From NCBI RefSeq assembly GCF_030445035.2, contig NC_080682.1:30672770-30736769 (forward strand): 64,000 nucleotides of DNA, in the 5' to 3' direction. Shown piece by piece: positions 1 through 12,399 of the stretch. The position numbers and the translations under genes were made by a program. Positions within the stretch are counted from its first letter, which is position 1; every line of letters begins with the position of its first letter. Source of the DNA: Dasypus novemcinctus (lineage: Eukaryota > Chordata > Mammalia > Cingulata > Dasypodidae). Under the pieces are notes generated by a model that had not been told where the DNA came from, did no database searches, and was given only the letters and a program-made list of their open reading frames with translations.

Positions 1-1640
1 CAACAGGCAAAATACAACTTATAAAAAATTGCCTTGTTTGTCTTTTAAGTCCCGTTTTGTTGAAGGTGGGCTAATTGCTTGCTTTTAAAGAATCATCAGC
101 CAAACAGCATAAAGAGATTTTAGTTGTTTTCATAGCACCACATTTTTCTAAGAATGACTAAAACTGAAACAAGAATACCATCATGCATATCAGTATTAGG
201 AAAGAATAGATAGTGAGAACTTTAAAAGTCTTCAAGAATTTTATATAATCCCCAAATTATAATTAGATTACACATTTAATTTCTCTTTCAAGTTTTCTGT
301 TTTAGAAAAATGCTGTTTACCATGAAAAAAGTTCACCAGTACCGGGAAAAAAATGATTTTTCTAGTAAATTTTATGAGAACATAAGATTACCAATGGAAT
401 CAAGATTGTCTTCCTATTACCATTGTTATTATTTAATATAATTATATGCTTATTGGAAGTTTAATATCTTGATTCTAAGAATGTATTACTTTCAACAATG
501 AGGGTGATTCCTTAAAATGTCAGAGTGCTAAATGTAATACAGATCTTTGCATGTGTTCAGTGATTGTCCTTAGAAGTAAACTTAAGTCTACACAATTGCA
601 ACAGTATTAAGAAATAAATACTGTGGTTATGCACAGTAATTTATGACAAACCATTTAAACACACACACACACACACACAGAACTTTAACACCTTGATAAA
701 ATACTGTTCAGAATAAAATGTGACAAAACTTTAAAAATTGTCAAAATAATACTCTATTTAAGCATTTCACAGTTTACACACATTAATTTTTCAGTTTTTG
801 GATATATTTTTCTACTGTAAAGTAAGATACAAATATATCAATAATGTTAATTTTCATAAATGCATAACTTTAAGCACCTCAATTTTTACAAGGTGAAAGA
901 ACAAATCCTTTTATAACTGTTTGCAATTAAAGATATCCTTAAGGGTTTTATTAGAATATTGAACATTATTTTTTAAACAGGCTTCTGTTTATCACAATGA
1001 CAAATAAGTTAGTAACATAGTTTGGTAAATACTTAGCTTCCAAAACAGCAGCAGTTCTGTGTTGTTGTTGTTTTTTTCAAGAACTGTTAAGGATATGGTT
1101 AAGACCAACATAAAGTAAATTAAGCCATTCTGATAAGGCAAAGACTCTTAGATCTTTATATATGGATCATTTCAGAAGAACTTTTTTTTTTCACTTAAAA
1201 TATATTAACAATATAAGAAAACTGTCTTTCTTTAACAGAGAGAATGTCAATCTTTAGTTTGGCCTCAGTACCACTATTTGGTAAACAAATCCTAGTTACC
1301 ATAGATCATAATAGATTAAAGTGGCATCAGATAGGTTTCTCTGCTTTGAAGTTATTTTTTGTTACCAAGTCACCTCATAGATTTTTACTTAATAATGACT
1401 TCCATAATATTCAAACCCTTCAGTTTAGAATATGCTTTTGCAACCTCCTACAACTTGTAATTTCCTATAACCTCTTTTTAACCATTTATAACCATATAGA
1501 CTAGTTACTTCACCTTAAGGCAAAATTTCTCCTTTTAATAAGCTTATTAGACTACAGTCAGCAACAAATGAAATTTACTCTTGCAATGCCTTTACAAATT
1601 ATTGATGCCCTGTATATTACAAAGAAAGTTGTCTTCTATT
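1..1640. other. Intergenic, nothing recognised
   Basis: AT-rich sequence with many stops in all frames. The longest frame (86 codons) has no recognisable family features and I do not regard it as a gene. I could not match this stretch to the duplicated blocks further right, so it may lie outside them or be a part too diverged to see by eye. The only simple structure is a short AC run near 660. Confidence 0.5.
659..679. repeat. (AC)n microsatellite
   Basis: About ten uninterrupted AC dinucleotides. A short, ordinary mammalian microsatellite. Confidence 0.95.
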
Positions 1641-3150
1641 CATGGGAGATAGGACTAACTAATATTTCTAATGAGACAGGAAGAAGTTGTATGCAAAACA
1701 CATGTGGACCTAGGATACCTTGCAAATGTTTTAAGCATTTGGTTTAGAATGTATAAAGAGTAAAAAAGACATGTAAATATAATTACTGATGAATAGTTTT
1801 GAGGATGAGTGTATAACTTTGTGGTGTTTCCTATATTCCCCACCAGTCATAGATGCAGAATTCTTCTGAAACGAGGAAGTTTTGTGGGTTAAGAGTAATA
1901 AGAAATTGGTACAAATTGGAACACAAACTGAGAAGAAGGTTTAGATGAGTGATTGTCTAGAATAGCCAGAATCCTTGCTCGAGAGTCGTTGAAGATCTAG
2001 CTTACGATTGTTGGTATAGTTGTTGTCAAAACTCTCTAGTATGCAAATGCATAATTTTCCTCAGGATTACTTTACAGCTTACACAAAGGGAAAAAGGGTG
2101 TTGTAAAAATTTATGGTTTAGGTACTTCAGTTAGTGTAATGTATCATGCTGAAGCAGAAAAAGAATTAATTTGACGTGATCATAAGGATTACTAGATATC
2201 CATTTTACATTATTTGAGAATCTAGAAAATTGCAAAAGTTATCTGTTCTCTCCTAAATTTATAAATCTTTGTAAAGATAAAGATAGTCAATGCGTTCATC
2301 AAGATAAGCTATGATTTGCTTTTGAAACAAGAGAATCCTGAAATCTCTGTGTCTTAACATGTGCCAGTTTCCTGTTCACACAAAATCCACTCAGAGTTTG
2401 GGGTATCATGTAGGGCATTTTACTATGTGTAGATTCTCACTAATCCAGGTTTCTTCCTCTGAGTCGTCCTGCCATATTAAGTCAATTCTTTTAGAGTTGC
2501 TGCAGTAGGAAACATGAAAGATGGATACTAACAGAATGTTTCCTAAAGACTGTAGCCTAAGTGGCATGCTCATCACTTTTGCAAGCTTGTCACAGAGGCC
2601 TTTGTAAATACTAGGGGGCTGAAAGTATGGTTGGAGTACAGGTGTATTAGGTCATCATAATGGATTCAATATACTTGAGAAAAAGTGATCTCCCATTTCA
2701 AATATTGTTTTCTAACTGTTGCATAGTAATATGCACTTAATATATATATTATGAGATACAAGAATGGCTATGGTGTAATTTGGGGTAATTCAGTTGCTAC
2801 AAAGACAAAAGTAAAATCACAAAGTTTTTCAAGATATCTGCTGTGCCTTAATTTGAATCATCTACTTGTATTTGTATTCTTTCTCTTAGTAGTGCAGTTT
2901 AGGTGACTATGTCTCAAGTGGCATGCTGTTTTTTTATTTGCAATTTTCTATTAAAATATGAATGTGCAGACTTTATGCCTTGATTACTCACATATCACAA
3001 ACTCTCTTTTCTATTAGAGACTTTTGCTCCTGTGGGAGTTTAAGACTCTATGTACCCCAGAATATATTGTTCTTTAATCTGTTCCATTTCTATGGGTATA
3101 AACCTATTAAGAGTGGGAACTTTTGGTTATGTTATTTCAGTTAAAGTCTT
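1640..3150. other. Unit A, left flank of a lost olfactory receptor (duplicated block)
   Basis: Non-coding sequence that aligns by eye, with many substitutions and small gaps, to 45.74-47.06 kb (left of the intact receptor) and in part to 18.49-18.79 kb. Shared landmarks are the stretch ending in AGGAAATTGGTACAA-type sequence, followed by AAGAAGAATG or GAGAAGAAGG, then TAGAATAGCCAGAA. In unit C the receptor follows this flank; here the sequence runs almost directly into the right-flank block, so the receptor copy appears deleted. Homology is seen in the sequence; the deletion is inferred. Confidence 0.6.
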
Positions 3151-3460
3151 AGGGCATGGACCAGAGTAAGTCTTAATACTTTTACTGGAGTCTTTCATAA
3201 AAGGGATAAATTCAGAGAGAGAAAAAGCCACAGAAGCAGAGAGAAAACCAGGGAGACCAGAAGCTGAAAGCTTTGTGATTTGTAAGAATATTATCCTAAA
3301 AGGAAAAAACTGACAATTAGATGTCATGCAATATTTTTCAAATTTATTATTAACTTAAAAACATTTACTGTTTAGAGATCTCCTGTCATAATCAAAATCA
3401 GGTGTCATTTTCAGTTCAACATTCCATTTAAGCAAGATGATGAAACATCCTCTGAAGCTG

Positions 3461-3650
3461 TTCAGAAAACAGATATTTTAATATGCAGACCTAAAGCACT
3501 TTAAGTAATTGGTCAAAGCATGTTCTCTAGGATAGATAGATTATATTTATATTTGTTCAGAAAATAGATATTCTAATATGCAGACCTAAAGCACTTTAAG
3601 TAATTGGTCAAAGCATGTTCTCTAGGATAGATAGATTATATTTGTATTTG
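3461..3650. repeat. 95-bp tandem duplication
   Basis: Two head-to-tail copies, 3461-3555 and 3556-3650, the same length and differing at three positions. It is local to unit A; the matching place in unit C (about 49.5-49.6 kb) has no such doubling. Confidence 0.9.
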
Positions 3651-4463
3651 TTTTACTGATAAGTAGCCAAGTGATGATGTATATGTGCGATGGTCTTATT
3701 GAGCCCATACTTTTTCATATACTTTGTAGGAAAAATAACAAAGGGCATAGAAGAATTGAAGAACATCATTATTACTTATGTCATATGTTTATATCCTAAA
3801 GGTAAAAATTACCTTTCACACACCTTCAAATTATTTTTAAATGAATGAAAATAATAAAACCATGTATCATAATTTTTTTGCTTGAAATATTTCCTTTCTA
3901 TAATATAATATACTTTCTATAATATAATAAACTTAATGGACTCTGTGTGAATATAAATTAATTATGTACTCATCTCAAGATGTTTGAAAAGAAATTTAAA
4001 TAAATTATGAAAAAATTGAATGCAAAATTCAATTACATCAGTCAATAGAAAAATATTAGATTTGATAAATTCAAAAACTTATCTTTTGAAACTGATGAAT
4101 GCACATAAGTTAACTGAGAGACAGGTAAAGAGAAATCACAAAGGACATTGATAAAAATAATATTTAATGAATATTACAATATTTTAGTCTGGTAATAAAA
4201 TTTTGTTGAATCACTGGTAGATAGTTAAGGTAAGCATAGCCAGTATATATATAAATAGAATAAAAATTTATAAGAATTGTAGGACTGTATCACAAAAATA
4301 GAAAATCTTAATGAAAACCATGTTATTGTACAATATAGAATTGTATTATAGTACAATTTTAATAAGTTTTCACTTGTAACAGAAGTACCACACTAGTACA
4401 AGTTTAAATAATGAGGGGTTGAAGTTCAACTGTGCATTTTCTGCATGATTAACTAAACCTACA

Positions 4464-5026
4464 TGTAGCAGTTTGACACGGTTATGAATTCCAAAAGTAG
4501 ATATTGAATTATGTTTGTAATCTGGTCTGTACCTGAGTGTGATTAAGTTATGATTAGGGCTTTGATTGGGCCACATCATTAGGGTATTGAGTACCCACCC
4601 CTTGGTGGGTACGGACTCACAAATGAAAGGCATGGCAAAGGACAGAGTTGAGGGTTTTTGATATTGGAGTTTTGATGCTGGAGTTTGATGCTGAAGCCTT
4701 AAGCTGGAGCCCAGGAAGTAAGCTCACAGAGGAAAGAGAAGCAAGCTCCAGGAAAAGAAGAATGTTGAGCCAGGAAGAAGCAAGTCCTGGGAAGAGAGGA
4801 ACCCTAACCCAGAGAGAAGCATGACTCTGGAAGAGAGAAATCCAGGAAGCCTAAATCTTCACAGACATCGGCAGCCATCTTGCTCCAACATGTGAAAACA
4901 GACTTTGGTGAGGAAAGTAAATTATGCTTTATGGCCTGGTATCTGTAAGCTCCTACCCCAAATAAATACCCTTTATAAAACCAACCAATTTCTGGTATTT
5001 GTATCAGCACCCCCTTGACTAATATA
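4464..5026 (+). mobile_element. Solo LTR, ERVL-type xenarthran family
   Basis: A 563-bp element beginning TGTAGCAGTTTG and ending GACTAATATA (family end GACTAATACA), flanked by a perfect 5-bp duplication CTACA (4459-4463 and 5027-5031). The TGTAG start, CTAATACA end, 5-bp target duplication, AATAAATA signal and TTTATAAAA near the 3' end fit an ERVL-class LTR. Related copies lie at 9920, 15895, 42207, 45138 and 58032. Class assignment comes from termini and target size, not a library search. Confidence 0.75.
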
Positions 5027-7584
5027 CTACATAGTCTCTAATTTAAAAGAAGCAATAAGAAACCACCAAATCCAAAGTAAGTCCTCCTTAATGTCATAAA
5101 TAAATGAAGGGGAAATAAAAGAAATTCATGATATTATAAACATAAAACATCAGTCTGCTCAAAATAGAAAAAAAACAAGAGATAATAATGTACCTGATCT
5201 CTTGATAGGGAAGGCATGTTATGCAAAATGTAGTGGTATAAAACGTAGCACAAAACGGAGGGACTCAATTGCAGAAAGATGGAACAAACTTGAAACATAT
5301 TTGCAAAAATGTGACAGGCAACTATTATTATAGAAATAGCATGTGCAAATAAAGAAAATCTCTATGAACACTATTATAAGAAAAAGTAAAAATAATGGAA
5401 AGATAATTCTCCTGAAAACAGACATCTGAAATATCCTATATTTCATAAGTTCACAAAGAAATGCAATTTAAAATGTGAAACACTTTTCACTGGCAAATTA
5501 ACAAAGTTTTCCAGGGTTCTTTTATCCGGTGCTGGTGACTATGTATTGGTATTAAATATTCTGGAAATAGACATGTCTTTATATAGAAAGGACTTTGAAA
5601 TTGGTGCTGTTTCTTGGACTAGTACTACTTTCTTAGGAATCTAACCTAAATAAAAAATATTACCAAATCTTGTGCAAATATATTGTATTTCACAATTTTT
5701 TCATACTATACAAAATGTGAAGACAACCCAAATGTCAGTTAAATGATTTATCATGTATAGTTATGAACTATCAGTTGCACATCAAAGTGATTTGTAAGAA
5801 TTTCATGTGCATCTGATGTTTCATAACTATACAACGTAATTCCATATTCTAAATCAATATGTGATTTGTAAGAAGAATTACTGATTTGAAAAGGTTATGT
5901 TAGGATAATACTAAGTGGAAAAATACAAATATAAAATGGTGTTATGTTATGATCACAATGATCTAAAATGACATCTATAATAGAACTTTCTCTAAAAAAA
6001 GACTTTAAAGGCTAGTAGTGTTTTTTTGAATTATGAATTATGGACAAGATTTATGTTCTTTTTGAAAATCAATGTTATGATCCTAGTTCTCTTATAAATA
6101 GAATCCATTGCCTTTATTATCATTAAAATAAATTAGGAAAAATTTTGCTCTTTTTCTATGCTCTGGTTTCATAGTATTTCAAATGACTTATTTTCTGAGT
6201 AGATTGGATATTCTGGTCATTATTCATAAAAATCTGTGAGAGTAGGATCATATATTTAAATCTAACTTACATGTAAACTGAAGACCTTATTGTCACTTTG
6301 AGAGAAAATTGCCATTAAGAAGTCACTGGTTATATCTAACTCTGAATACATTTAGACAAGTAGCAACTTCTATCTACAATAAACCATCTTATTTGTAAAG
6401 AATATTCCCTACAGAGATAGCAATCATTTTCTCATCACTAACTGCTGCTTAGGAATTCCACCCATTTTAAGTATAATATTCCCTTCTTTTGATTAATGAC
6501 TCAAAAATAATTGTGTAGAGAAACTTCCTTAGGGGCAGAGTTTATTTTTGCTCTAAAAGCTCATACTATCCTGTGAATGTGGGACCCAAATATCCCAGCT
6601 CAGGGAATAAATTTCTTTGGTAAGAAAATTTCCAAAATTTTAGGCTTCAATAGCAATTGAGGGTGAAAATGTAATGATTTGAGGATGTTTCTACATTAAC
6701 TTCCTGTCTACACATTTGTTCTATTGCTCTTTAGGACTATATGAATTCTACCAGAAATGAAATTCATTCTAACCTTATTCAAATCTTTGAAAATAGAAAT
6801 TTTGTTAAGGTTGAAAAATTAAGGGTTGTCAGCATCATGAACTCAGTAGCAAATAAAATTTACCTTGGAGTAGCAGGTCCCTTAATTCAGATCTTTAAGC
6901 CTTCTTAGAAAGTCTGTGCTCAGCCTAGAGATAACTCCTTTTTTCCTTGGGATCCTGGATCCACATGGTTTGGAAACAAAACCAGTAGTATCTGTAATCT
7001 GTGGCTTGTTGTGTTTATGTTGCTTTCCAGGCTCCGGTATCCTTATGGCCTGTCCTTTTCTACATTTTCAAATATGATTCCATGGATATATTTAAAGAGA
7101 TATAAATTAAGTACAACTAGTTAAAGGTGTTCTGAACTTTTAGTACCCAGAAGATTAGGACTGACAGCTTCAGCCAAGAAGGCAGCCAAACTAGTTCATC
7201 CTCTTCTCTCTTGTGGCTGTAACTTCAGTGACCATGATGGGGGTGGTGCTGCGTGTGTGTGAGATCCACATAGGATGGGTAAGCAGACTCTGTAGGGCAG
7301 TAGTGTGAAAGTGATCTTTGAGTCCAAGACATAAGACAAAGAATACTCTAGCATTGACAGTATGGGTGCATGAACTAATCAGAACCTTAATAATTCCTGT
7401 CTCAAATAATTAGAGAGAAGATTTAAGTGTGTGAAAAAAATCTAGGCCAATATAAAACTGATATTCTATTGTTGATGCTGGGAGGATGAAAAATCATGCA
7501 GGTTGGACAAAGCTCTGTCCACTATTACAAAAAATCTGAGTCATTTCCAAGAGCAAGACCTTTGGAGTATAGCAAGCCTAACTT

Positions 7585-7795
7585 CGTAAGGCTGTCACTT
7601 CTACATACTAACTATGCATCTTGGGTAAGTTTCTCTGCCTCTTTGTGTGTCAGTTTCTGCATCTGTACAAAGAGGATGATAATGTATCAATCTCATAGGA
7701 TTGTCATGGATTATATTAGAAAAGGTATGAATTGTGTTTAGAATGCTGCTTGATATAGACTAACAGCTTATTGTTGGCTGTTATCAACTTTTATA
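7585..7795. repeat. MIR SINE relic (unit A)
   Basis: Carries the MIR-like order: TTGGGTAAGTTTCTCTGCC, then CAGTTTCTGCATCTGTA, then CTCATAGGATTGTCATGGATTA, then TTAGAATGCTGCTTGATA. Diverged copies sit at the equivalent place in units B (39.26 kb), C (52.43 kb) and D (61.53 kb), so it was present before the units duplicated. Confidence 0.7.
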
Positions 7796-8089
7796 CAGGA
7801 AATGAAAGCCCATGGTACTTATGACTTTGTCTATTTAGGGCAATGATTGTATCAATTAATATATGTAGCTTGTTTTATTTTTTCCTATGCTTGATAGAAA
7901 TTTAGAGATGTTGAAATTAGGAGTAAAGAAAGTAAAGTTTTCCTTTATTAAATACTAATTCAAAGTTATTTTAATTCTAAAATCTTCTATGAGTGTTTAA
8001 TCTCTCTACTAAAAAATCATACAGAGATATTGAGATTCCCTAGAAAGGTTTTAGGGCATAAAAGAAATACAAATATCATACGTTTCACA

Positions 8090-8320
8090 AATAACAAGCT
8101 CTGGTCATGTTTCCATCACTCTGTTAAGTGCAATATATCACCTGACTCACATCCCGTGAGAGACATCCATACTTTCATTTTGTATATGAGGAAATTATTG
8201 CTAACCTTGAGCATCTCTTGAGTGAGATCTAAAGGCTAATAATTAGTAAAGTTTGGTTTTAAATCTTAATTGATATGAATTCTAAGCCTGAGTTCTAACC
8301 AATATACTTTTTACTTCATA
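8090..8320. repeat. MIR-related SINE relic, opposite orientation
   Basis: A degraded MIR-like core: a TATATGAGGAAATT stretch, followed by an AGTGAGATCTAAAGGCTA-like stretch and a CTGAGTTCTAACC end. Paralogous positions are 14.14, 39.78, 52.94 and 62.02 kb. Confidence 0.5.
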
Positions 8321-9354
8321 AACCATTGGTATTATGATGTCTTATTCTTTGGCTTTGATGGAACAGAAGTCTTGATGCTGACTAGCTCTTGGTTCAACCA
8401 CTAGTGGCAGCCTGGGATTATTCCTCAGACAGATCCCATGTTTGGCAATTAATCAGGAAAGTGAATATATAGAAAATAGAACATTTTGTAGCTTCCTTTT
8501 CCACCTCATTCCCCATTTAGGGGATCGGACTAAGTACTATCCTGATAACTTTGATTCTATAATTTCTTGGTGCCTACATAGTGGAGCAAAGTCTAAGTTG
8601 AAGTTCAGATTTTGGAACAGGGACATCCTCTACATAAACAGAATTAGTAAAATTCTAGAGAAATTATATGCTACCTTAATTTGCCAGAGTTACCATGAAA
8701 AATACTATACAGTGTGTTGGCTTAATCAATGAGCATATATTAGAAGTCCAAAATTAAGATATCAGCAAGGTCATGCTCTCTTTCAGAGTTGGTAGTCATG
8801 TGACAGCTCTCTGTCACATAGCTATATCCTTTAACCTCCGTGGCTTTTTCTGAGTCTGGTTTCTATGAAGCACTTCAAATTTCCTCAATTAATAAGGTCT
8901 CCAGTCATGGGAATTAAATCCTATCTTCAGTTTTGCCACACAAAAAATAGGATATTCAAAGGTCATGTTCACAGATGAGAACAGACCTTGACTCACCTTA
9001 ACATATTCAAAGATACTCTTTACAAATAGGTTCACACATCCAGAAAGTGGATTAAATTTAAGCATATCTCTTAAGCTTGTGTCTTAAGCATATGAATCTG
9101 GATTCTGAATTCTTCATTTTACTAATTATATGACAATGCTCATGATTTACTTATGTGAGTCTGTAAAGCAGTCTTAGATAAAATAAAGTAACTGGGAAGA
9201 ATACCAAAAGATAGCAGTTGAAATCATCCACTTAGTGTGATTATGGAAAATATTTTCACAATTGTATTTTATTCAAAATTGTATTGACAGAAATGTTTTC
9301 AATGTTGACTTATTCACTCATTACTTCACTGTTGGTTATCATTTATTAAATTCT

Positions 9355-9445
9355 GATGAATATATGTGATCTTGGATTAGTTAGTCAACTTCTCTGTGCC
9401 TCAGTTTTCTCTTCTGCAAAACAGAAGTTTGTGAAATCTAGTATT
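9355..9445. repeat. MIR SINE relic
   Basis: Contains GATCTTGGATTAGTTAGTCA followed by a CTTCTCTGTGCCTCAGTTTT-type stretch, the usual MIR central text. Equivalent relics are at about 14.94 kb and 63.48 kb. Confidence 0.7.
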
Positions 9446-10324
9446 GTTTTAGGATCAAGTAAATCACAAAAGGAGGCATAAGCAATTGAGGGTGAATGCT
9501 TTTTAGTATGGAGGATAATTGATGATGTTTAAATATAAGTGGGAGGATACTAGTTGAGAGAGTAGGAGAAAGAGAGAAAGATTAAAGATGTGCGATAGAA
9601 TGGGGTAATCAATAGATGCAACCTGTGTGTGACAGACGCTATTAATTGCCCATAGAACTTTGTATGAAAACTTCATTTTGTTCTGTTCTTAGGTGACCAC
9701 GTATTTGAGGGAAAGTGAGTCAATTCCAAATCTAAAGAAGTGAGTATGGATTAAACATGCATTTGACTAAAAAAATTATGGTCATGCTATGCCCCATCCC
9801 ATTGATAAATGTAAGGATAATGCAATTTTAGCCAATATAACAAAAGAGAAAAACTTCTGGAAAATGTCTATTTGTTCTTATATTGTTCATGAGTGGAAAT
9901 TTCCCCTTCTGAACAATGTTGAAGCAGTTTGATATTATTGATGAATTCTAAAAAGAAATACTGGATTATGTTTGTAAACTGATTTTTCCTCTGGACATAT
10001 TAGATTATACTGGATTCATAGGTTGACTTGATTAATTAATTATGTAAACCTCTTGTGTCAGTAGGGTGCTGAGTTTCCACCCTTTGGTTAAAGTTTCTTA
10101 ATGTTGGAATTTTTAATGTTGAAGTTTAATGTTAAAGCTTTAAGCTGGAGCCCCAGGAAGGAAGCTCACAAAGGAAACAGAAGTCAGCCCCAGGAAGAGA
10201 GAAAAACTAAGCCAAGGAAAAAAGAAGCCTGAGAAAGGGAGGAACTCAGGAAGCCTGAACCCTCACAGAAATCAGCAGCCATCTTGCTCCAACATGTGGA
10301 AGTAGACTTTGTTAAAGGAAGTAA

Positions 10325-10828
10325 TGTAAGGGTAAGACCACTTTGGGAAAATAGGAATAGAACTACATTAAGAAATAGGAATTGCAAGTGCCTTCAGATA
10401 AATAAATAACTTAGAGTGGCCTGTAAGGAGAGTGCCAATAAATATCTTAGGGCTGCCACCAAGGAGAGTGCCAATAAATACTTTAGGGCTGCCTCCAAGG
10501 AGAGTGCCAATAATTAACTTAGGGCTGCCCACAAAAAAAGTGCCAATAAAATAAATAGGACTGCTCACAATAAGAGGCTTTTCAAAAAGAAAAAAAAATA
10601 GATACACTATCTTCAGTTAACTGCAGTGTTCCGCTTCTGTGCCTGCTTGCTTGCTTGCTTATTAGTAGACGCCCCCCTTCCTAAAAAGCTATAAAACCAC
10701 CCCTTCCCTGAGACTCGGGGCTGCTCTCTCCTCTGCGAAGGATGAGGCAGTCACCGCGCGGCTAATAAAGCTCTCATTTGGAACTTTATTCAAAGTCTGA
10801 GTCTGGTCAGTATCACTGGTCTATAACA
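10325..10828 (+). mobile_element. Solo LTR of gamma (ERV1) type, nested in the older LTR
   Basis: A 504-bp element beginning TGTAAGGG and ending TATAACA, with a perfect 4-bp target duplication GTAA (10321-10324 and 10829-10832). It has a TATA box (TATAAAA, 10690-10696) and a polyadenylation signal (AATAAA, 10764-10769) in the order and spacing of a plus-strand LTR promoter. The 4-bp duplication and compact promoter are typical of gammaretrovirus-like ERVs. No internal viral sequence is attached, so it is a recombined solo LTR. Its U3 holds a 36-bp minisatellite. Confidence 0.8.
10404..10574. repeat. 36-bp minisatellite in LTR U3
   Basis: The anchor AGTGCC recurs at 10431, 10467, 10503 and 10539, an exact 36-bp period, with the internal text TTAGGGCTGCC. 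About 4.5 units. Because 36 is divisible by three, the minus strand shows a repetitive open frame; this is a by-product of the period and not a protein gene. Confidence 0.9.
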
Positions 10829-10938
10829 GTAACCTATGCGTTATGGCTTGGTATCTGTAAGTTCGTACCCTAAATAAATACCCTTTATAAAAACCAACCA
10901 ATTTCTGGTATTTTGCACCCCTGTGACTGACTGATACA

Positions 10939-11690
10939 AATGCTTTCTAAATGGGATGCTGGAATTGTCACCCCACTGTGACTGTTGACCTTTTTAACTG
11001 GAAAGCTTTTGGACTGACTCATATAAAAAGTTACATCATTTGATAGTTGATTGCTTCTTACTGATGTTTTTGTAAATTGTCTTTATTACTATTTGATAAT
11101 TCATGAATAGTGCTTAGAATGCTGCCTGATATAAACTAAAGGCACATTGTTGGCTGTTTTCATCTTTGTATAGGAAATGAGAACTCATGGTGTCTCCAAA
11201 GAGACTCCAAAATAATAACATTATTTTCAGACCTGAAGTACCCATACTTCCTGCATTAGATCATAATGATTCCAGCAAGAAATGAACAGAAGAGTTCACT
11301 TATTCAATAGAAATTCAAATTCAAGTAAATGTGGTAAGGAAACCCATTGTATAAACAGATGAAGTCTCTATATTTGAGCCCTTTATACTATCCTCCTAAG
11401 GAGTTATCTAACTCTCCACCTGAATGAACCCCTCTCTGTGATATGTTACTGGAGGAAGCCTAGAAAGAAGCATGGTTTTTAAATGGTTGCTCAGATTGTG
11501 GAGCCAACACTAAATCAAGAAACAGCAGCAAGTATCCATGAAGATTTATTGTGTTTTTAAATTGTCGTTTTCTTGATTAGGTAATCACCCAGTTACTGCA
11601 AACATTTTTCTAGAGCAAAGAGAAAAATGGCTCTGACAATTTGTACTAGTTGTTCAATATTTGGTGCAGAAAGAACCATGGAGCATTTCA
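10939..11690. other. Non-coding; includes a second copy of the MIR-adjacent block
   Basis: No gene. From about 11.08 kb it resembles 7.71-7.83 kb (GCTTAGAATGCTGCCTGATA, TTGTTGGCTGTTTTCATC, AGGAAATGAGA), so a truncated duplicated unit starts here. Confidence 0.45.
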
Positions 11691-11699
11691 TGCCACTTT

Positions 11700-12260
11700 A
11701 TTGCTTGACCTGTAGTTTCTCCATATGTTAAGTTTTTGATGAACTTCCAAATTCTTTTCTAGAGTGGATGCACCATTTTACATTCCTGTCAGCAATTACA
11801 GTAGCTCTAATTTCCCCACATCCATGACAACATTGTTGCTTTCTCATTTTTTAAGAAAGTTTTAACCATTTCAGTTTGAAGTAGCATCCTCTGGTGCTTT
11901 TTATTTGCATTTATCCCTGATTAATCAAGTCAAGCATCTTTTCACATGCTTATTGACCATTAGTTCATTCTCTTTGGGGAAATGTACATTCAAATTCTTT
12001 GGCCATTTTTAAATTGGGTTGTTTGCTTTTTGTTGTTGAGTTGTAAGTGCATTTTAATATATTCTGGATCAAAGATGCTTGTCAGATATATAATTTGCCA
12101 ATAATTTCTTCCATAGCATAGATTGTCTTTTCAATTTTGATAGTGCTGTTATTCCAGAAAGGTCTTAAATATTGATGAAGTCCAATTTACCTAGTTTTCT
12201 TCTGCTGATTGTGGTTTTGTTGTCATAATTGAGAAACCATTGTCTAACCATCAGTTCTCC
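11700..12260 (-). mobile_element. L1 fragment, ORF2 3' part (antisense)
   Basis: Reads as the complement of an old mammalian L1: phrases such as GGATGCACCATTTTACATTC, TCTTTTCACATGC and TGTTGTTGAGTTGTAAG are the usual antisense ORF2 3'-end text. Many stops and indels; no function expected. The minus-strand L1 at 53.64 kb contains the related region at about 54.3-54.7 kb. Confidence 0.75.
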
Positions 12261-12399
12261 CATTTCCACCGAGCATTGTCTAACAATGTCAATACTGTCT
12301 ACTAGGTTGGGAATAAGACATGATTAACTCAATAAAGACTTTCAGTCTATGGATGCTCTCAGTTCCATTATCTCTACTATAATATCACTGTGTGGCAAT

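Larger units (their letters stand above)
3330..9919. other. Unit A, right flank (duplicated block)
   Basis: Non-coding. Parts align in order with unit B and unit C. Around 3.73 kb a landmark (AAAGGGCATAGAAGAATTGAA) recurs at 49.69 kb. Around 5.22 kb a GTGGTATAAAA stretch recurs at 30.12 and 50.25 kb. Around 6.4-6.75 kb sequence recurs at 31.2-31.5 and 51.3-51.6 kb. Around 7.13 kb (TCTGAACTTTTAG) sequence recurs at 31.92, 52.02 and 61.09 kb. From 7.6 kb on it also parallels unit D to the end of the window. An ERVL-type LTR at 4464-5026 interrupts it. No open frame here resembles a gene. Confidence 0.65.
9920..10938 (+). mobile_element. Solo ERVL-type LTR, interrupted by a second LTR
   Basis: Same family as the LTR at 4464. 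It starts TGAAGCAGTTTGATATTATT and ends CTGACTGATACA, with a near-match 5-bp target duplication (AATGT at 9915, AATGC at 10939). Its body is split between 10320 and 10833 by a complete younger LTR; joined, the two outer parts are about 510 bp, close to the family length. The nested order shows the outer LTR is older. Confidence 0.75.

Noticed and set aside
10404..10574. Regular 36-bp direct repeats as a CRISPR-like array
   Set aside because: Units are contiguous without unique spacers, within a mammalian LTR.
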